From: Lutimonas vermicola
GTDB lineage: Bacteria > Bacteroidota > Bacteroidia > Flavobacteriales > Flavobacteriaceae
Assembly: GCF_038433205.1 (NCBI RefSeq)
Contig: NZ_JBCDNA010000002.1
Location: forward strand, 186,001-250,000
Reading direction: 5' to 3'
DNA length: 64,000 nucleotides
Both the position numbers and the translations under genes were made by a program. Positions 1 through 8,831 of this stretch are shown here, in pieces (within the stretch, counting starts at the first letter, position 1; the number at the start of each line of letters is the position of its first letter). A model generated the notes under the pieces. That model made no database searches, had not been told where the DNA came from, and was given only the letters and a program-made list of their open reading frames with translations.

Positions 1-215
1 AAAATCAGTTTTTTATCTTCGCTGAAAAGAGGTTGTTTCCCCGAAGCAGGATCAACGATAGCCAAACGCTCATGTGCGAGAATCGCCTTCTCATTGCTAT
101 ATATTCCACTCCAGTCAGGCCCGCGGTGACGGATTTTTTTTGACATCTCTAACAATTGAGGCCTTAACACCTCAGCTTTTTCTTTCAAATCAAATGCACA
201 TACAATTCCACACAT
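1..215 (-). CDS. asnB: Glutamine-hydrolysing asparagine synthase, N-terminal fragment (cut by window edge)
   Basis: Only the first 71 codons are in the window. The protein starts MCGIVCAFDL, so Cys2 becomes the N-terminal nucleophile of a class II glutamine amidotransferase, and continues with the family motif RHRGPDWSG near residue 33 and a LAHERLAIVDP segment. Asparagine synthase B makes asparagine from aspartate, ATP and glutamine in the cytoplasm. Start is the ATG at 213-215. Other class II amidotransferases such as GlmS or PurF differ in the residues after Cys2, and the RHRGPD-HERLAIVD combination favours AsnB. The synthetase half lies outside the window. The gene faces away from wecB across an AT-rich gap. 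Confidence 0.88.
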   Translation of the reverse strand, partial: MCGIVCAFDLKEKAEVLRPQLLEMSKKIRHRGPDWSGIYSNEKAILAHERLAIVDPASGKQPLFSEDKKLI

Positions 216-267
216 GTTTATTCTATTTTAATTTTTATTAGGCTGCAAATATGATATTTATATTTCA

Positions 268-281
268 ATACGTAAACGTAT
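268..281. promoter_or_regulatory. Perfect 6-2-6 dyad upstream of asnB
   Basis: ATACGT-AA-ACGTAT lies about 53 bases upstream of the asnB start in a very AT-rich stretch. The position fits an operator, but no regulator can be assigned. Plus-strand CAAATATG at 246-253 (minus strand CATATTTG) is one base off the -7 box and could be the asnB promoter. Confidence 0.25.
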
Positions 282-362
282 ATTCAATATATGGTTATAT
301 ATTATAACTTATATTTACTTATTGATTATAATATGTAAGTCTTTTATGCTGTTTTTATTTCC

Positions 363-541
363 AGGCTTAACACATTGAAATTTCCCGAAGGCAAGCCACA
401 AATCGATAAACACGGCAGGATTCAAGTCAATAGCAAAAAGCCGGAATCACAGAAATAGCCGGCGCTTCAATTCAAGGACCTATTGGCGAAATCATACCAG
501 GTAACTTTGAAGCGAATAGTAGATGGTATAAAAATGGATGA
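363..541 (+). pseudogene. Possible decayed coding fragment in the asnB-wecB gap
   Basis: The gap 216-595 holds no intact gene. From 363 a plus-strand frame reads protein-like (LKFPEGKPQIDKHGRIQV...). It runs into a stop, but shifting frame by one base near 442 continues a protein-like reading (GITEIAGASIQGPIGEI... to RWYKNG) until a TGA at 539-541. No start codon or complete domain is visible and I do not recognise the family. It could be a remnant of a displaced accessory gene, or chance. Confidence 0.25.
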
Positions 542-595
542 ACTCTCGAATTACACCACGATTGAAAAACAACAGGATAAATTTCCTTCACTTTT

Positions 596-1678
596 TTATG
601 CCAGGAAGTTTAAGATTTCCCTGTACATGTTTAACCCAACTTCATTGCCATAAAGTTCAAGCTTATAATCGGGAGTATTCTCCTGGTAATAGGTATATGC
701 ATCCTTTATTTTAACCGGATCACTGCCAACTATCAAAGCAAATCCGCCCTCTAACAATTCAACCCATTCGGTTTGTTTCCTGGCAATGATACAAGGTTTT
801 TGATTAAAATAGGCCTCTTTCTGAAGCCCGCCACTATCTGTAATGACCAGTTTACAATGTTTGAGAAGCTGCAACATATCAAAATAGCCAACAGGTTCTA
901 TCAATAACCCTTCAAATTCTATATTGAACTTCTTCATCATAACCTTTGTTCTCGGGTGCAAAGGCATCACTACAAGAGTGTCTGCCGAAATTGAATTAAG
1001 TCCTTCGAGGATGGCTTTCAAAGTCTTCAGGTCTTCTGTATTTTCCTGCCGGTGGATTGTTGCAAGCACAAAACCATTATGCTCTAAATTTAAGCTCCGA
1101 ACGATACCGGATTTCTCATCTGACAGCTTGCTGTAATAAGCGACGGAATCTTTCATGATATCACCACTCAGGACCACTTTTGAACCAAAGTGGTCAAAGC
1201 CTTCGTTTTTTAAATTTGACAGCGCCGTATTTGTAGGGCATAGCAACAAATCCGAAATCCTGTCGGTAAGTATTCTATTAACCTCCTCGGGCATAGCCAT
1301 ATTAAAAGACCTTAAACCCGCCTCAACATGAACCACTTTAATTCCCAGTTTTTTAGCGGCCAGTGCTCCTGCCAATGTTGAATTTGTATCACCATAAACA
1401 ATGACCAGAGCAGGTTTTTCCAGCAACAGGACCTTCTCTATTTCCTCAAGCATCCTGCCGGTCATGGCTCCGTGGCCCACCCCATTGATGTTCAAATTAT
1501 ACTTTGGTTTGGGGATTTCCATTTCCTGAAAGAAAACATCACTCATGTTCTTGTCAAAATGCTGACCCGTATGCACAATCACCTCTGTGAACTGCTTTTG
1601 ATCACGAATGATCCTGCTCAATACAGCAGCTTTTATAAACTGAGGCCGCGCTCCTAAAATGCTTACTACTTTTTTCAA
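596..1678 (-). CDS. wecB: UDP-N-acetylglucosamine 2-epimerase (non-hydrolysing)
   Basis: Converts UDP-GlcNAc to UDP-ManNAc for surface polysaccharide synthesis in the cytoplasm. The 360-residue protein matches the family length and shows the N-terminal GARPQFIKAAVL motif, then Asp97 in GDTNST, Glu119 in VEAGLRS, Glu131/Glu132 in MPEEVNR and His209 in TIHRQENT, corresponding to the known catalytic set, plus the C-terminal DSGGLQKEA nucleotide-binding motif. The start is TTG (1676-1678), which places the N-terminus as in known WecB proteins. A -7 promoter box lies 19 bases upstream. It sits downstream of two glycosyltransferases, which supports a role in exopolysaccharide or O-antigen-like glycan production. 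Confidence 0.95.
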   Translation of the reverse strand: MKKVVSILGARPQFIKAAVLSRIIRDQKQFTEVIVHTGQHFDKNMSDVFFQEMEIPKPKYNLNINGVGHGAMTGRMLEEIEKVLLLEKPALVIVYGDTNSTLAGALAAKKLGIKVVHVEAGLRSFNMAMPEEVNRILTDRISDLLLCPTNTALSNLKNEGFDHFGSKVVLSGDIMKDSVAYYSKLSDEKSGIVRSLNLEHNGFVLATIHRQENTEDLKTLKAILEGLNSISADTLVVMPLHPRTKVMMKKFNIEFEGLLIEPVGYFDMLQLLKHCKLVITDSGGLQKEAYFNQKPCIIARKQTEWVELLEGGFALIVGSDPVKIKDAYTYYQENTPDYKLELYGNEVGLNMYREILNFLA

Positions 1679-1697
1679 TTGTTATTTTATTAATGAA

Positions 1698-1705
1698 CAA
1701 ATATA
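1698..1705 (-). promoter_or_regulatory. Predicted -7 promoter box for wecB
   Basis: Reads TATATTTG on the minus strand, an exact match to the Bacteroidetes TAnnTTTG box, 19 bases before the TTG start. No clear -33 TTTG element is seen at the usual spacing. It suggests wecB can be transcribed apart from the glycosyltransferases upstream. Confidence 0.45.
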
Positions 1706-1800
1706 ATTCTATTGCTCTTTCTGCATCATATATAACTCACTTAATCACGGTTGGCCCCTACCCGGTCATATCAATTTAACCCGGCTTCGTTGACCTATAA

Positions 1801-3072
1801 TTACAAACTCTTTAAAAGCGTGGCCAAATCCTTCGTCAGGTTTTTCCTGTGGTATTGGTCGATATGCTGAGCCTGGCTATTTAAGCCTCCGGCCTTATAC
1901 AAAGCATATTGTTTTCTCAATAAGCCCTTTAATGAGGTGAGATCATCAAAATCAATCATCTTACCCGATCCGGTTTCATTTAGGATTTCGGCCAGATCAC
2001 CATCAACCGGCCCAATCCCTATTATTGGCCGCTTACTTTGAAGATATTCAAACACTTTACCCGTGACCACTGATTTTGCCGAAGGGACTCTGTTTACAGC
2101 GAGTAAAAGCAGCTGGGATGATCGCTGAAATTTCAGCACATCCTTGTGGGGCACATAGGCTACAAATGAAACATGATGCTGTAATTTAAAATCGGCTATA
2201 CTTTGATATACTTCCCGATCGCATTTCCCAATCAGTTTAACACTCAGGTCTTGTGCAAAATCTTCAGATTCCTCCATAAGTTCCTTCAGCGCCTTCCAAA
2301 GGATCTTAGGATTTCGATCGGCATTCATCATCCCAATATGGGAGATACTGAATTTCGTATCCAGTATAACTTCTCCTGGCAGGTTCTCATCATCAAATCC
2401 GTTACTGATGACTACGACTTTATCGTTTCGGTCATCAAATTCCTTCTTCATGAATTTTCCAACCACAACTACGGCATTAGCCTGGTTCAGCACCATGGTT
2501 TCCAAATCATGATGTTTTCTCCTGGCCTTATTTGTGAGCGGTAAATTATGAAAATAATCAATATTGGTCCAGGGGTCCCTAAAATCAGCAACCCACTTTA
2601 CCCCGGTTTTGTTTTTCAAGGCAGCACCTATGAGATGCAAACTGTGAGGAGGTCCGGTCGTGATAATCACATCAACCTTGTTTTCTTTGACAAAAGAAGT
2701 CAGTTTCCGAACAGAGGGTTTAATCCAGAACTTTCTTGAATCAGGAATAAAGTAATTGGCCCGTATATAAAGCATTTGACGGCCGAAAAAAGTTGGATTG
2801 GGATCGAGAAACCCTGCACTTTGTTTTGTCTTTTTTAATTTTAAACGGCCCAAAAGGGTATTCGGCTCCCAAATGCTTTTAGTGATCACCCAAAGATCCT
2901 TTGGCACTTCATGACTTAAGCTGAGATCTTCCACGGCATACGATGGATTCTTAACCGTATACACCAATGGCTCCACACCAAAAGACGGTAAATACTTTAC
3001 GAATTTAAGCCATCTCTGAACGCCGCTGCCTCCTGCTGGAGGCCAGTAATATGTAATCAATAAAACTCTCAA
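1801..3072 (-). CDS. Glycosyltransferase, GT4-like (GT-B fold)
   Basis: A 423-residue protein beginning MRVLLITYYWPPAGGSGVQR, whose Gly-rich loop (residues 11-20) is typical of the acceptor domain of flavobacterial GT4 enzymes. The C-terminal half carries the nucleotide-sugar domain, with GKVFEYLQSKRPIIGIGP followed by DLAEIL, resembling the E-x7-E donor-binding region. It should transfer a sugar from a nucleotide donor to a lipid-linked or growing glycan at the cytoplasmic membrane face; donor and acceptor are unknown. The start is a TTG overlapping the TGA stop of the upstream glycosyltransferase (3069-3072, TTGA), so the two are probably translationally coupled. Confidence 0.85.
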   Translation of the reverse strand: MRVLLITYYWPPAGGSGVQRWLKFVKYLPSFGVEPLVYTVKNPSYAVEDLSLSHEVPKDLWVITKSIWEPNTLLGRLKLKKTKQSAGFLDPNPTFFGRQMLYIRANYFIPDSRKFWIKPSVRKLTSFVKENKVDVIITTGPPHSLHLIGAALKNKTGVKWVADFRDPWTNIDYFHNLPLTNKARRKHHDLETMVLNQANAVVVVGKFMKKEFDDRNDKVVVISNGFDDENLPGEVILDTKFSISHIGMMNADRNPKILWKALKELMEESEDFAQDLSVKLIGKCDREVYQSIADFKLQHHVSFVAYVPHKDVLKFQRSSQLLLLAVNRVPSAKSVVTGKVFEYLQSKRPIIGIGPVDGDLAEILNETGSGKMIDFDDLTSLKGLLRKQYALYKAGGLNSQAQHIDQYHRKNLTKDLATLLKSL

Positions 3073-4271
3073 GGCTTTTCCAATTTCAAATATAGGTCCT
3101 TCAAATTATCCGAGACCTTTTCCCAACAAAATTTCTCCTCAATAAATTGCTTTCCTCTTGATCCAAATTCCAAAGCAAGGCCCGGGTGACGATAGAGGTA
3201 CAATATTTTTTCAGCAATGTCAGCTGCATCTTTCTCCTTATGCACAAGCCCGCTGTTGACTTCTTCAACAAGGTTTTTCTGAGAGCGCGCGTCACTAACA
3301 AGCAGAGGCACGGCAAAACTCATATATTGAAACAACTTGTTCGCATAGGTGGTATCATGGTGAAGGTTTCGATGCAAGGGAGAGATTCCTATTTTAGCTA
3401 TCTGAAGATATGAGGGGAATACAGCAATATCCTGCCAGCCTTCAAAATCAATCAGGTCATCCAGGCCCAATTCCTGAACCTTATTTTTAAGCACTGTATC
3501 AGATGAATTCTGACCAACAATCACCAGTTTAAATTTTTTTCGCAAAGAACGATCATTTCCTATGATAGAGAAAGCCTCTATCACCGACATTAATCCACGT
3601 CGCAATCCCGTATCACCTAAATATAGGATTACAAATTTATCCTTATACTTTTCAATGACAGACGCGTCAGTTGTAAATTTGGTATAGAAGGATGCACTTA
3701 CCGTATTGGGTACAATAGCGATTTTTTCGTCTTTTATGCCCGTCCTTTCTTTTAACTCTTCCTTTGCCTCTCTTGTTACAACAATCACCCGATCAGCCTG
3801 CTGAACCAGAACACCTTCTTTGTGTTTCCATAAAGCGGGTGAAATCAAAAGATTTCCAGGAAATTTATTCAGGTGAGGATAGGTCTGCATAATTTCCGGC
3901 CTGTTCTCATGAAGGTCCAGGATCCAGGGAAGCCTGAAGGCTTGATTGGCTTTCATCACAGCATCTGCGATCACCATATCATGCACATGAATGACCTGAA
4001 TCTTATTCTCCTTTAAGAAATGGGCAATTTTTCGAGACATCATATTCCTGTACAGCGGAATGCTGTAGGACAATGCCGAAAGTTTATATTCCAGGGTATT
4101 ACTGGGATATCTTTTGACTTCAATTCCATGTATGAGCTCAGCCTGAAATTTTTTTTCGTAAGTGAGGCAAAAAAGAAAAACCCGGTGCCCGCTTTTGATC
4201 AAAGCCAGAGCCTCATTCTCAACCCGGGGATCAGGTGGAAAGGTCTTGTCTAAAATCATTCCAATTCTCAT
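3069..4271 (-). CDS. Glycosyltransferase family 4
   Basis: A 400-residue GT-B protein. The N-terminus MRIGMILDKTFPPDPRVENEA and HVHDMVIADAV mark the acceptor domain; PNTVSASFY, YLGDTGLRRGL and KLFQYMSFAVPLLVSD mark the GT4 donor domain with the glutamine/serine-rich tail of the E-x7-E region. It likely builds the same surface glycan as the neighbouring GT4 and WecB. Start ATG is at 4269-4271, 12 bases after the methyltransferase stop, and the end overlaps the next gene. The specific linkage cannot be read from sequence. Confidence 0.88.
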   Translation of the reverse strand: MRIGMILDKTFPPDPRVENEALALIKSGHRVFLFCLTYEKKFQAELIHGIEVKRYPSNTLEYKLSALSYSIPLYRNMMSRKIAHFLKENKIQVIHVHDMVIADAVMKANQAFRLPWILDLHENRPEIMQTYPHLNKFPGNLLISPALWKHKEGVLVQQADRVIVVTREAKEELKERTGIKDEKIAIVPNTVSASFYTKFTTDASVIEKYKDKFVILYLGDTGLRRGLMSVIEAFSIIGNDRSLRKKFKLVIVGQNSSDTVLKNKVQELGLDDLIDFEGWQDIAVFPSYLQIAKIGISPLHRNLHHDTTYANKLFQYMSFAVPLLVSDARSQKNLVEEVNSGLVHKEKDAADIAEKILYLYRHPGLALEFGSRGKQFIEEKFCWEKVSDNLKDLYLKLEKP

Positions 4272-4283
4272 GTCATAAGGAAT

Positions 4284-4814
4284 CTATCGTTCGGCATAGA
4301 CCGCATAATATCTAGGCGTAAATTTTCTTAGAATAGGCCTGAAACCAATTTTATTCACAGGACTCGACCATTTTTCAGATTTTCTAATATGCCATCCTGA
4401 CTTTTCCAGCAACCAGTCAAACTGCCAGTCTTCGAACTCGTGATAATGCCGGTCCCACTTATCAGTTTTACTTCTGTAAGCACTGGCAAACCATAATTTT
4501 AATGGCACTGTGGTAATCAGTTTAGAAGCCTTTATTGTTTGCAATACATTAAATGGAGCTATAAGGTGCTCAAAAATTTCAAAAGCCGTTACTGCGTCAA
4601 CCTGATGTTTTTTAACATTCACGAATTCCAAATCAAGATCTTCTCCCATAGTATTATAAACCGTATACCCATAACTCTCCAGGATCTCGCTCAATTCATT
4701 TCTAACCCCGAGATCAAGTATGGTTGCCGGAGCCGGAAGTACAGACTGAAGAAACTCAACAGTATGTCTGTATCTTTTTTTTGGAACGGTTTTATAGGAT
4801 TTGAAATCACTCAT
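4284..4814 (-). CDS. Class I SAM-dependent methyltransferase
   Basis: A 176-residue short Rossmann methyltransferase. Motif I is ILDLGVRNE near residue 33; VDAVTAFEIFEHL is the acidic loop and motif IV region, and KLITTVPLKLW follows. The C-terminal WDRHYHEFEDWQFDWLLEKSGW pattern is common in methyltransferases of glycan clusters, where they modify sugars or glycolipids. Its start overlaps the end of the YfhO gene by 8 bases, and the GT4 gene follows 12 bases downstream, so it belongs to the glycan operon. The substrate is unknown. Confidence 0.8.
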   Translation of the reverse strand: MSDFKSYKTVPKKRYRHTVEFLQSVLPAPATILDLGVRNELSEILESYGYTVYNTMGEDLDLEFVNVKKHQVDAVTAFEIFEHLIAPFNVLQTIKASKLITTVPLKLWFASAYRSKTDKWDRHYHEFEDWQFDWLLEKSGWHIRKSEKWSSPVNKIGFRPILRKFTPRYYAVYAER

Positions 4815-7293
4815 TTTCGTCAGGTTTGAACGATTTTTTTTGTCTTTCCCTTAAGAACCAACCTAATGGAATCAGTATCAGAAGACCATAAGAAATCAAT
4901 GAAATCATATTTCCTGTTTCGATGACCCTTGGCTCAAATTTAAAAACCAATTCGTGCTCCCCTTTGGGAATCATCAAGGACCTCAAAACATAATTTGCTC
5001 GCATATGCGGCACTAACTTACCATCAATATATGCATTCCAGCCATCTTCATAATATATTTCTGAAAAAACAGCCAACTGATCACGTGAAGCCGAAACAGC
5101 ATAAATCAATTCGTTGGCCTTATAAGATGTCAGACTGATACTCGCTGTGCTGTCTTTTTCGAAAACTGTTTCCCCTATTGCTTCTTCGTATTTGCGCTCA
5201 AGGATTACTTTTGATTTGGTTTTTAAACTATCAAGGGCCTTTATTTCTTCATTGGCCGTATCCACATATTCAATTTCGGTCACAAACCAGGCATTTCCAT
5301 TTGCTTCTTCATTTATCTGAACGTTTTCCAGATTGTTCTCCCCCGGAAATATAAAATATTTTGTATTGAGCATATTGAGTACCTCCATATTGTTCCTTGC
5401 AATCTGGAAATCAAATAATTCCTGATAACGCCTTGGTTTCGCGGCATGATATCCTCCTATTGAATTATGATAAAAAGAGGTGCTTCCGTCATTCATGGGG
5501 TTTACCATAAAATTCATGACCCTGAAGTGTTCTTTATCTTTAAGGATTTCAGCCTGCATAGGGCTAAGGTCAAAAGGCTTTTCAATTTTTGCCTTACTGA
5601 TAAAATCATCCTGGTTCACATAACGAAGATCGACACCCACCAAATCGAACAGTACGAGTATAAACAGGCCAATTATCACAATATATCTCTTGATTTTATT
5701 GGTCATAAACAACCATAACAAACAAGCTGTTATCACAACAAATACCAAGGTGCGCAAACTATCCTGAAAAAAAATGGTTCTTCTGTCCTCAACAAGCACT
5801 TCTGACAAGCCAGCCAACATTTGTTCATAGTTTCCGTCACGGTAGCTCTCAAAAGAAAAAAGGCTGGCACCCACTGCTGTAAAGAAAAGAGCAAGACCCA
5901 GCACCAAGATGCCTGAAGCTTTAAACGCTTTCATCTTTTCAGCTTTGGTGTATGTATTACCGAGAAAATGATGTACCCCAAAAATGGCCAGTAACGGCAC
6001 GGCTAATTCTGCAATTACCTGTATGGATGAAACAGCCCTGAACTTATTGTACAAGGGCACATAATCAATAAAGAAATTGGTGACAAGTTCAAAATTCTTT
6101 CCCCAGCTCAGTATAATTGAAAAAATGGTTGCTGCAACAAGCCATTTTTTCAAAGGGCCTTTGATTAAAAAAGCTGCCAATACAAACAAATAAATAAAGA
6201 CCGCACCTATATAGGGAGGGGCAGCTACTATTGGTTGGTCACCCCAGTACATTGGTGCATTTTGTGCAAAACCCAGCGCCTGCTTTCTACCTGCTTTATC
6301 TTTCAGAAACCTGTAGGTATAACTTTCCTTATCAAGTTTTTCATTATTTGAACCTCCCATAAATCGGGGGATGAACAAATCGAATGTCTCCATCAGGCCA
6401 AAACTGTATTCGGTTATATATGATTTCGACAAGCCCGAAGATATTTCCTTAGGGCTCCCATCCGGATCGATGGTCAGCTCACTTTGACTTCGGGTACTGT
6501 GATCGGCATATTCCATCGTAGCCAACAAACTGGTGGCATTCACCCCCACTGCCAGGACAACGGCTACCAACAACAAACCAATGTGCTTTGCAAACAGCTT
6601 TACTTCCCTGTCTTTTACAGCTTGAATCAGATAAACAATTCCAAATATCAAAACTAAAAAAAGCAGGTAATAGGTCATCTGAGGATGACTCGCATTAATT
6701 TCAAGAGCCATGGCCAGGGCTGTAAGCACAAAACCCAGCAAATATTTTTTATCAAAAACCAGTAACAAGCCCGACAGCACAAAAGGCATATAGGCTATAG
6801 CGTGTGCTTTGGCATTGTGCCCTACCCCCAGAATAATGATCAAATAGGTTGAAAATCCGAATCCCACTGCTCCGATCAAAGCCAATTTCCAATCGACCTT
6901 TAGTATGCTCAACAACAGATAAAAGCCCAAAAAATATAAAAAAAGATAATCCGCAGGCCTGGGAAGGAATCTCAAAAACCCATCTAATTTTTTAATATAA
7001 TCATTTGGATAATAGGTACTTAACTGGTATGTTGGCATACCGCCAAAGGCCCTGTTTGTCCAATAAGGTTCTTCCTCAAACCGATCTCTGAAATCCTTTA
7101 CTTCTTTAGACATTCCCCTAAACTGAGCAATGTCTGACTGAAACAATTCTTTTCCTTCCAAAACCGGTGAGAAATACGCCAGCGAAATGATCACAAAACT
7201 TAGTAAAGGGATCAGTACAGGCAGGAATTTCTTAATATTCATAGACCTTAAGTTATATTCAGTTTTTTTTTGATCCGGGCGATCTTTAGTCAT
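4807..7293 (-). CDS. YfhO-family multi-spanning membrane protein
   Basis: A protein of about 828 residues, with a dozen or so hydrophobic helices, starting after the N-terminus (FLPVLIPLLSFVIISLAYF) and ending with LISYGLLILIPLGWFL. The family is related to GT-C glycosyltransferases; in Gram-positives YfhO proteins glycosylate lipoteichoic acid. Conserved features seen are ELFQSDIAQFRGM, an early loop acidic residue, and the periplasmic C-terminal region with YYEDGWNAYIDG. I chose the ATG at 7291-7293, which overlaps the stop of the DUF4834 gene; an ATG at 7240-7242 (MNIKKF) is an alternative start. Neighbouring glycosyltransferases suggest a role in glycan or lipid glycosylation. Confidence 0.85.
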   Translation of the reverse strand: MTKDRPDQKKTEYNLRSMNIKKFLPVLIPLLSFVIISLAYFSPVLEGKELFQSDIAQFRGMSKEVKDFRDRFEEEPYWTNRAFGGMPTYQLSTYYPNDYIKKLDGFLRFLPRPADYLFLYFLGFYLLLSILKVDWKLALIGAVGFGFSTYLIIILGVGHNAKAHAIAYMPFVLSGLLLVFDKKYLLGFVLTALAMALEINASHPQMTYYLLFLVLIFGIVYLIQAVKDREVKLFAKHIGLLLVAVVLAVGVNATSLLATMEYADHSTRSQSELTIDPDGSPKEISSGLSKSYITEYSFGLMETFDLFIPRFMGGSNNEKLDKESYTYRFLKDKAGRKQALGFAQNAPMYWGDQPIVAAPPYIGAVFIYLFVLAAFLIKGPLKKWLVAATIFSIILSWGKNFELVTNFFIDYVPLYNKFRAVSSIQVIAELAVPLLAIFGVHHFLGNTYTKAEKMKAFKASGILVLGLALFFTAVGASLFSFESYRDGNYEQMLAGLSEVLVEDRRTIFFQDSLRTLVFVVITACLLWLFMTNKIKRYIVIIGLFILVLFDLVGVDLRYVNQDDFISKAKIEKPFDLSPMQAEILKDKEHFRVMNFMVNPMNDGSTSFYHNSIGGYHAAKPRRYQELFDFQIARNNMEVLNMLNTKYFIFPGENNLENVQINEEANGNAWFVTEIEYVDTANEEIKALDSLKTKSKVILERKYEEAIGETVFEKDSTASISLTSYKANELIYAVSASRDQLAVFSEIYYEDGWNAYIDGKLVPHMRANYVLRSLMIPKGEHELVFKFEPRVIETGNMISLISYGLLILIPLGWFLRERQKKSFKPDENE

Positions 7294-7558
7294 CAACTTC
7301 CTCAAAATCTATGTATTCACCAACATTATTATTAATTTCATTTTTCTGGACGGGTTTTTTGTCAACCACAGTCTCACCTTCTCTCACCTGATCAGCCGGA
7401 TCTTGATATCCCTGTTGCTCCCTTGCCTTTTTCTCAAAGTTTCTCACTGCTTTTTGCATCAAAAACGGAAGAAAAATCCTTGCCAACCATTTGAAAGCAT
7501 AATACCCGAGAATAAGGATCAAAATGAACCGCAAACCCTGAATTGAAGCCTCCTGCAT
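7286..7558 (-). CDS. DUF4834-like small membrane protein
   Basis: A 90-residue protein with one N-terminal membrane helix (GLRFILILILGYYAFKWLARIF), a basic segment (AVRNFEKKAREQQ) and an acidic C-terminus. This matches my memory of the Bacteroidetes DUF4834 family, often found directly upstream of YfhO genes. Function is unknown. The stop overlaps the YfhO start, so it is likely the first gene of an operon running to 596 or at least to 1801. Confidence 0.75.
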   Translation of the reverse strand: MQEASIQGLRFILILILGYYAFKWLARIFLPFLMQKAVRNFEKKAREQQGYQDPADQVREGETVVDKKPVQKNEINNNVGEYIDFEEVDD

Positions 7559-7577
7559 AATTTTAAAATTTAATTTT

Positions 7578-7585
7578 CAAAAATA
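7578..7585 (-). promoter_or_regulatory. Predicted -7 box for the DUF4834-YfhO-glycosyltransferase operon
   Basis: Minus strand reads TATTTTTG, an exact TAnnTTTG match, 19 bases before the ATG at 7556-7558. Confidence 0.45.
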
Positions 7586-7626
7586 ACAATTTGAGAGCAA
7601 CTTAAGCGTTTATATAATGAAAAACT

Positions 7627-7642
7627 TAATTTGATCAAATTA
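7627..7642. promoter_or_regulatory. 16-base perfect palindrome before the outer-membrane protein gene
   Basis: TAATTTGATCAAATTA reads identically on both strands and ends 10 bases before the ATG at 7653, in a divergent intergenic region. It contains TTTG on both strands, so it overlaps where promoter elements would lie. It may be an operator; no regulator gene is adjacent. Confidence 0.35.
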
Positions 7643-7652
7643 TAAGTTGAAC

Positions 7653-8810
7653 ATGAAATCCTTCCTTACAACCCTTCTCCTCCTGCTATTGGCAGAATTT
7701 TCTTATGCTCAATATACCGAGGTAATCAATTCCCGTCGTCCGGGATTTTCAGACAGCCCTTATGCCGTGGGCACTAAAGTATATCAGGTAGAAGCAGGTC
7801 TTTTTTACAAAGATGTAGGCGGATATCTATACTATGACCCAAATCTTCAACAAACTTTTTCCTATAGCGGGGCCAGTATCGGGTCTGACATTATGTTGAG
7901 GACCGGGCAGTTTTTTGAACCATTGGAGTTTAGCCTTGACATGGCGGTTGTGAACGAAAACCGGGACTTTTCTAGACCGGCTGTTTACAGCAAATCTTCA
8001 TTCGGCTTCAGTAAACTTACCGTGGGTGCCAAATACATGGTGTACAAACCGGAGTATGCCGATAAATCAAAGGAGATCAGGAGTTGGAAGGCCAGGCATA
8101 GCTTTGACAAAAAAAGGCTGATTCCTGCCGTGGGAGTTTATGCAGGCTTGAACACCAATTTACTCACTGAACTTCACAAAAATCCTGAGGGCATGAGCCC
8201 AAGGTTTGGGATTTATACACAAAACGACCTGTCGAACCGATTGATCGTTCTTTTTAATTTTATCGCCGATAAAGTCTTTACCAACGAAGCCGAAAACTCA
8301 TATATCGCTACTGTAACCTACACTTTGCACGAAAAATGGTCAATCTTTGGGGAGAATCAGGGTTTTTTCAGAAAAAATGTCCCTAATGATTTTCAATTTG
8401 GCGCAGGAGGCGCCTATTTGATCAATCCGAATATGCAGGCCGATCTTTCGGCTAGAATGATTTTCGATGAAAGAGGAGACAATACCTATTTAATAGGTGG
8501 TGGAATCTCCTGGCGCCTTGACAAACACAAAGACAAAATCATTGTCGGTGAAGTCGAGAACAATGATGCATCTATCATGCCAAAAGAAAAGAAAAGTTTC
8601 TGGAATACCATAACATTCGGGCTTTTTTCCGGTAAAAAATCATCCAGCACAGGAAAAATACGTAACGTAAAAACTTCAAAAGTAAAAACAAGAAGTCTTG
8701 AGCCTCCTGTTAATAAAAAAGCTCAGAAGGCCAGAAAGAAACAAAACAAGATGCAAGTCAAGCAAAACAAGAAAAAAGAAAAAGCTGAAAAAAAATCCAA
8801 TAAAAAATAA
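7653..8810 (+). CDS. Predicted outer-membrane transporter-like protein with a lysine-rich tail
   Basis: A 385-residue secreted protein. A Sec signal peptide (MKSFLTTLLLLLLAEFSYAQ) is followed by alternating beta-strand pattern: PGFSDSPYAVGTKVYQVEAGLFY, then LTVGAKYMVYKPEY, and GAGGAYLINPNMQADLSARM. The beginning resembles the phenol-degradation MetA-type porin family (Pfam Phenol_MetA_deg). The last ~65 residues are an unusual disordered Lys-rich tail, extending past the barrel. The ORF opens two codons earlier with TTG, but the ATG at 7653 gives a standard signal peptide. The substrate is not identifiable. Confidence 0.65.
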   Translation: MKSFLTTLLLLLLAEFSYAQYTEVINSRRPGFSDSPYAVGTKVYQVEAGLFYKDVGGYLYYDPNLQQTFSYSGASIGSDIMLRTGQFFEPLEFSLDMAVVNENRDFSRPAVYSKSSFGFSKLTVGAKYMVYKPEYADKSKEIRSWKARHSFDKKRLIPAVGVYAGLNTNLLTELHKNPEGMSPRFGIYTQNDLSNRLIVLFNFIADKVFTNEAENSYIATVTYTLHEKWSIFGENQGFFRKNVPNDFQFGAGGAYLINPNMQADLSARMIFDERGDNTYLIGGGISWRLDKHKDKIIVGEVENNDASIMPKEKKSFWNTITFGLFSGKKSSSTGKIRNVKTSKVKTRSLEPPVNKKAQKARKKQNKMQVKQNKKKEKAEKKSNKK

Positions 8811-8819
8811 GAAAACGAT

Positions 8820-8827
8820 TAATTTTG
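8820..8827 (+). promoter_or_regulatory. Predicted -7 box for the GNAT-like gene
   Basis: TAATTTTG, an exact TAnnTTTG match, with only four bases before the ATG at 8832. If used, the transcript would have little or no leader. Confidence 0.4.
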
Positions 8828-8831
8828 TCGA

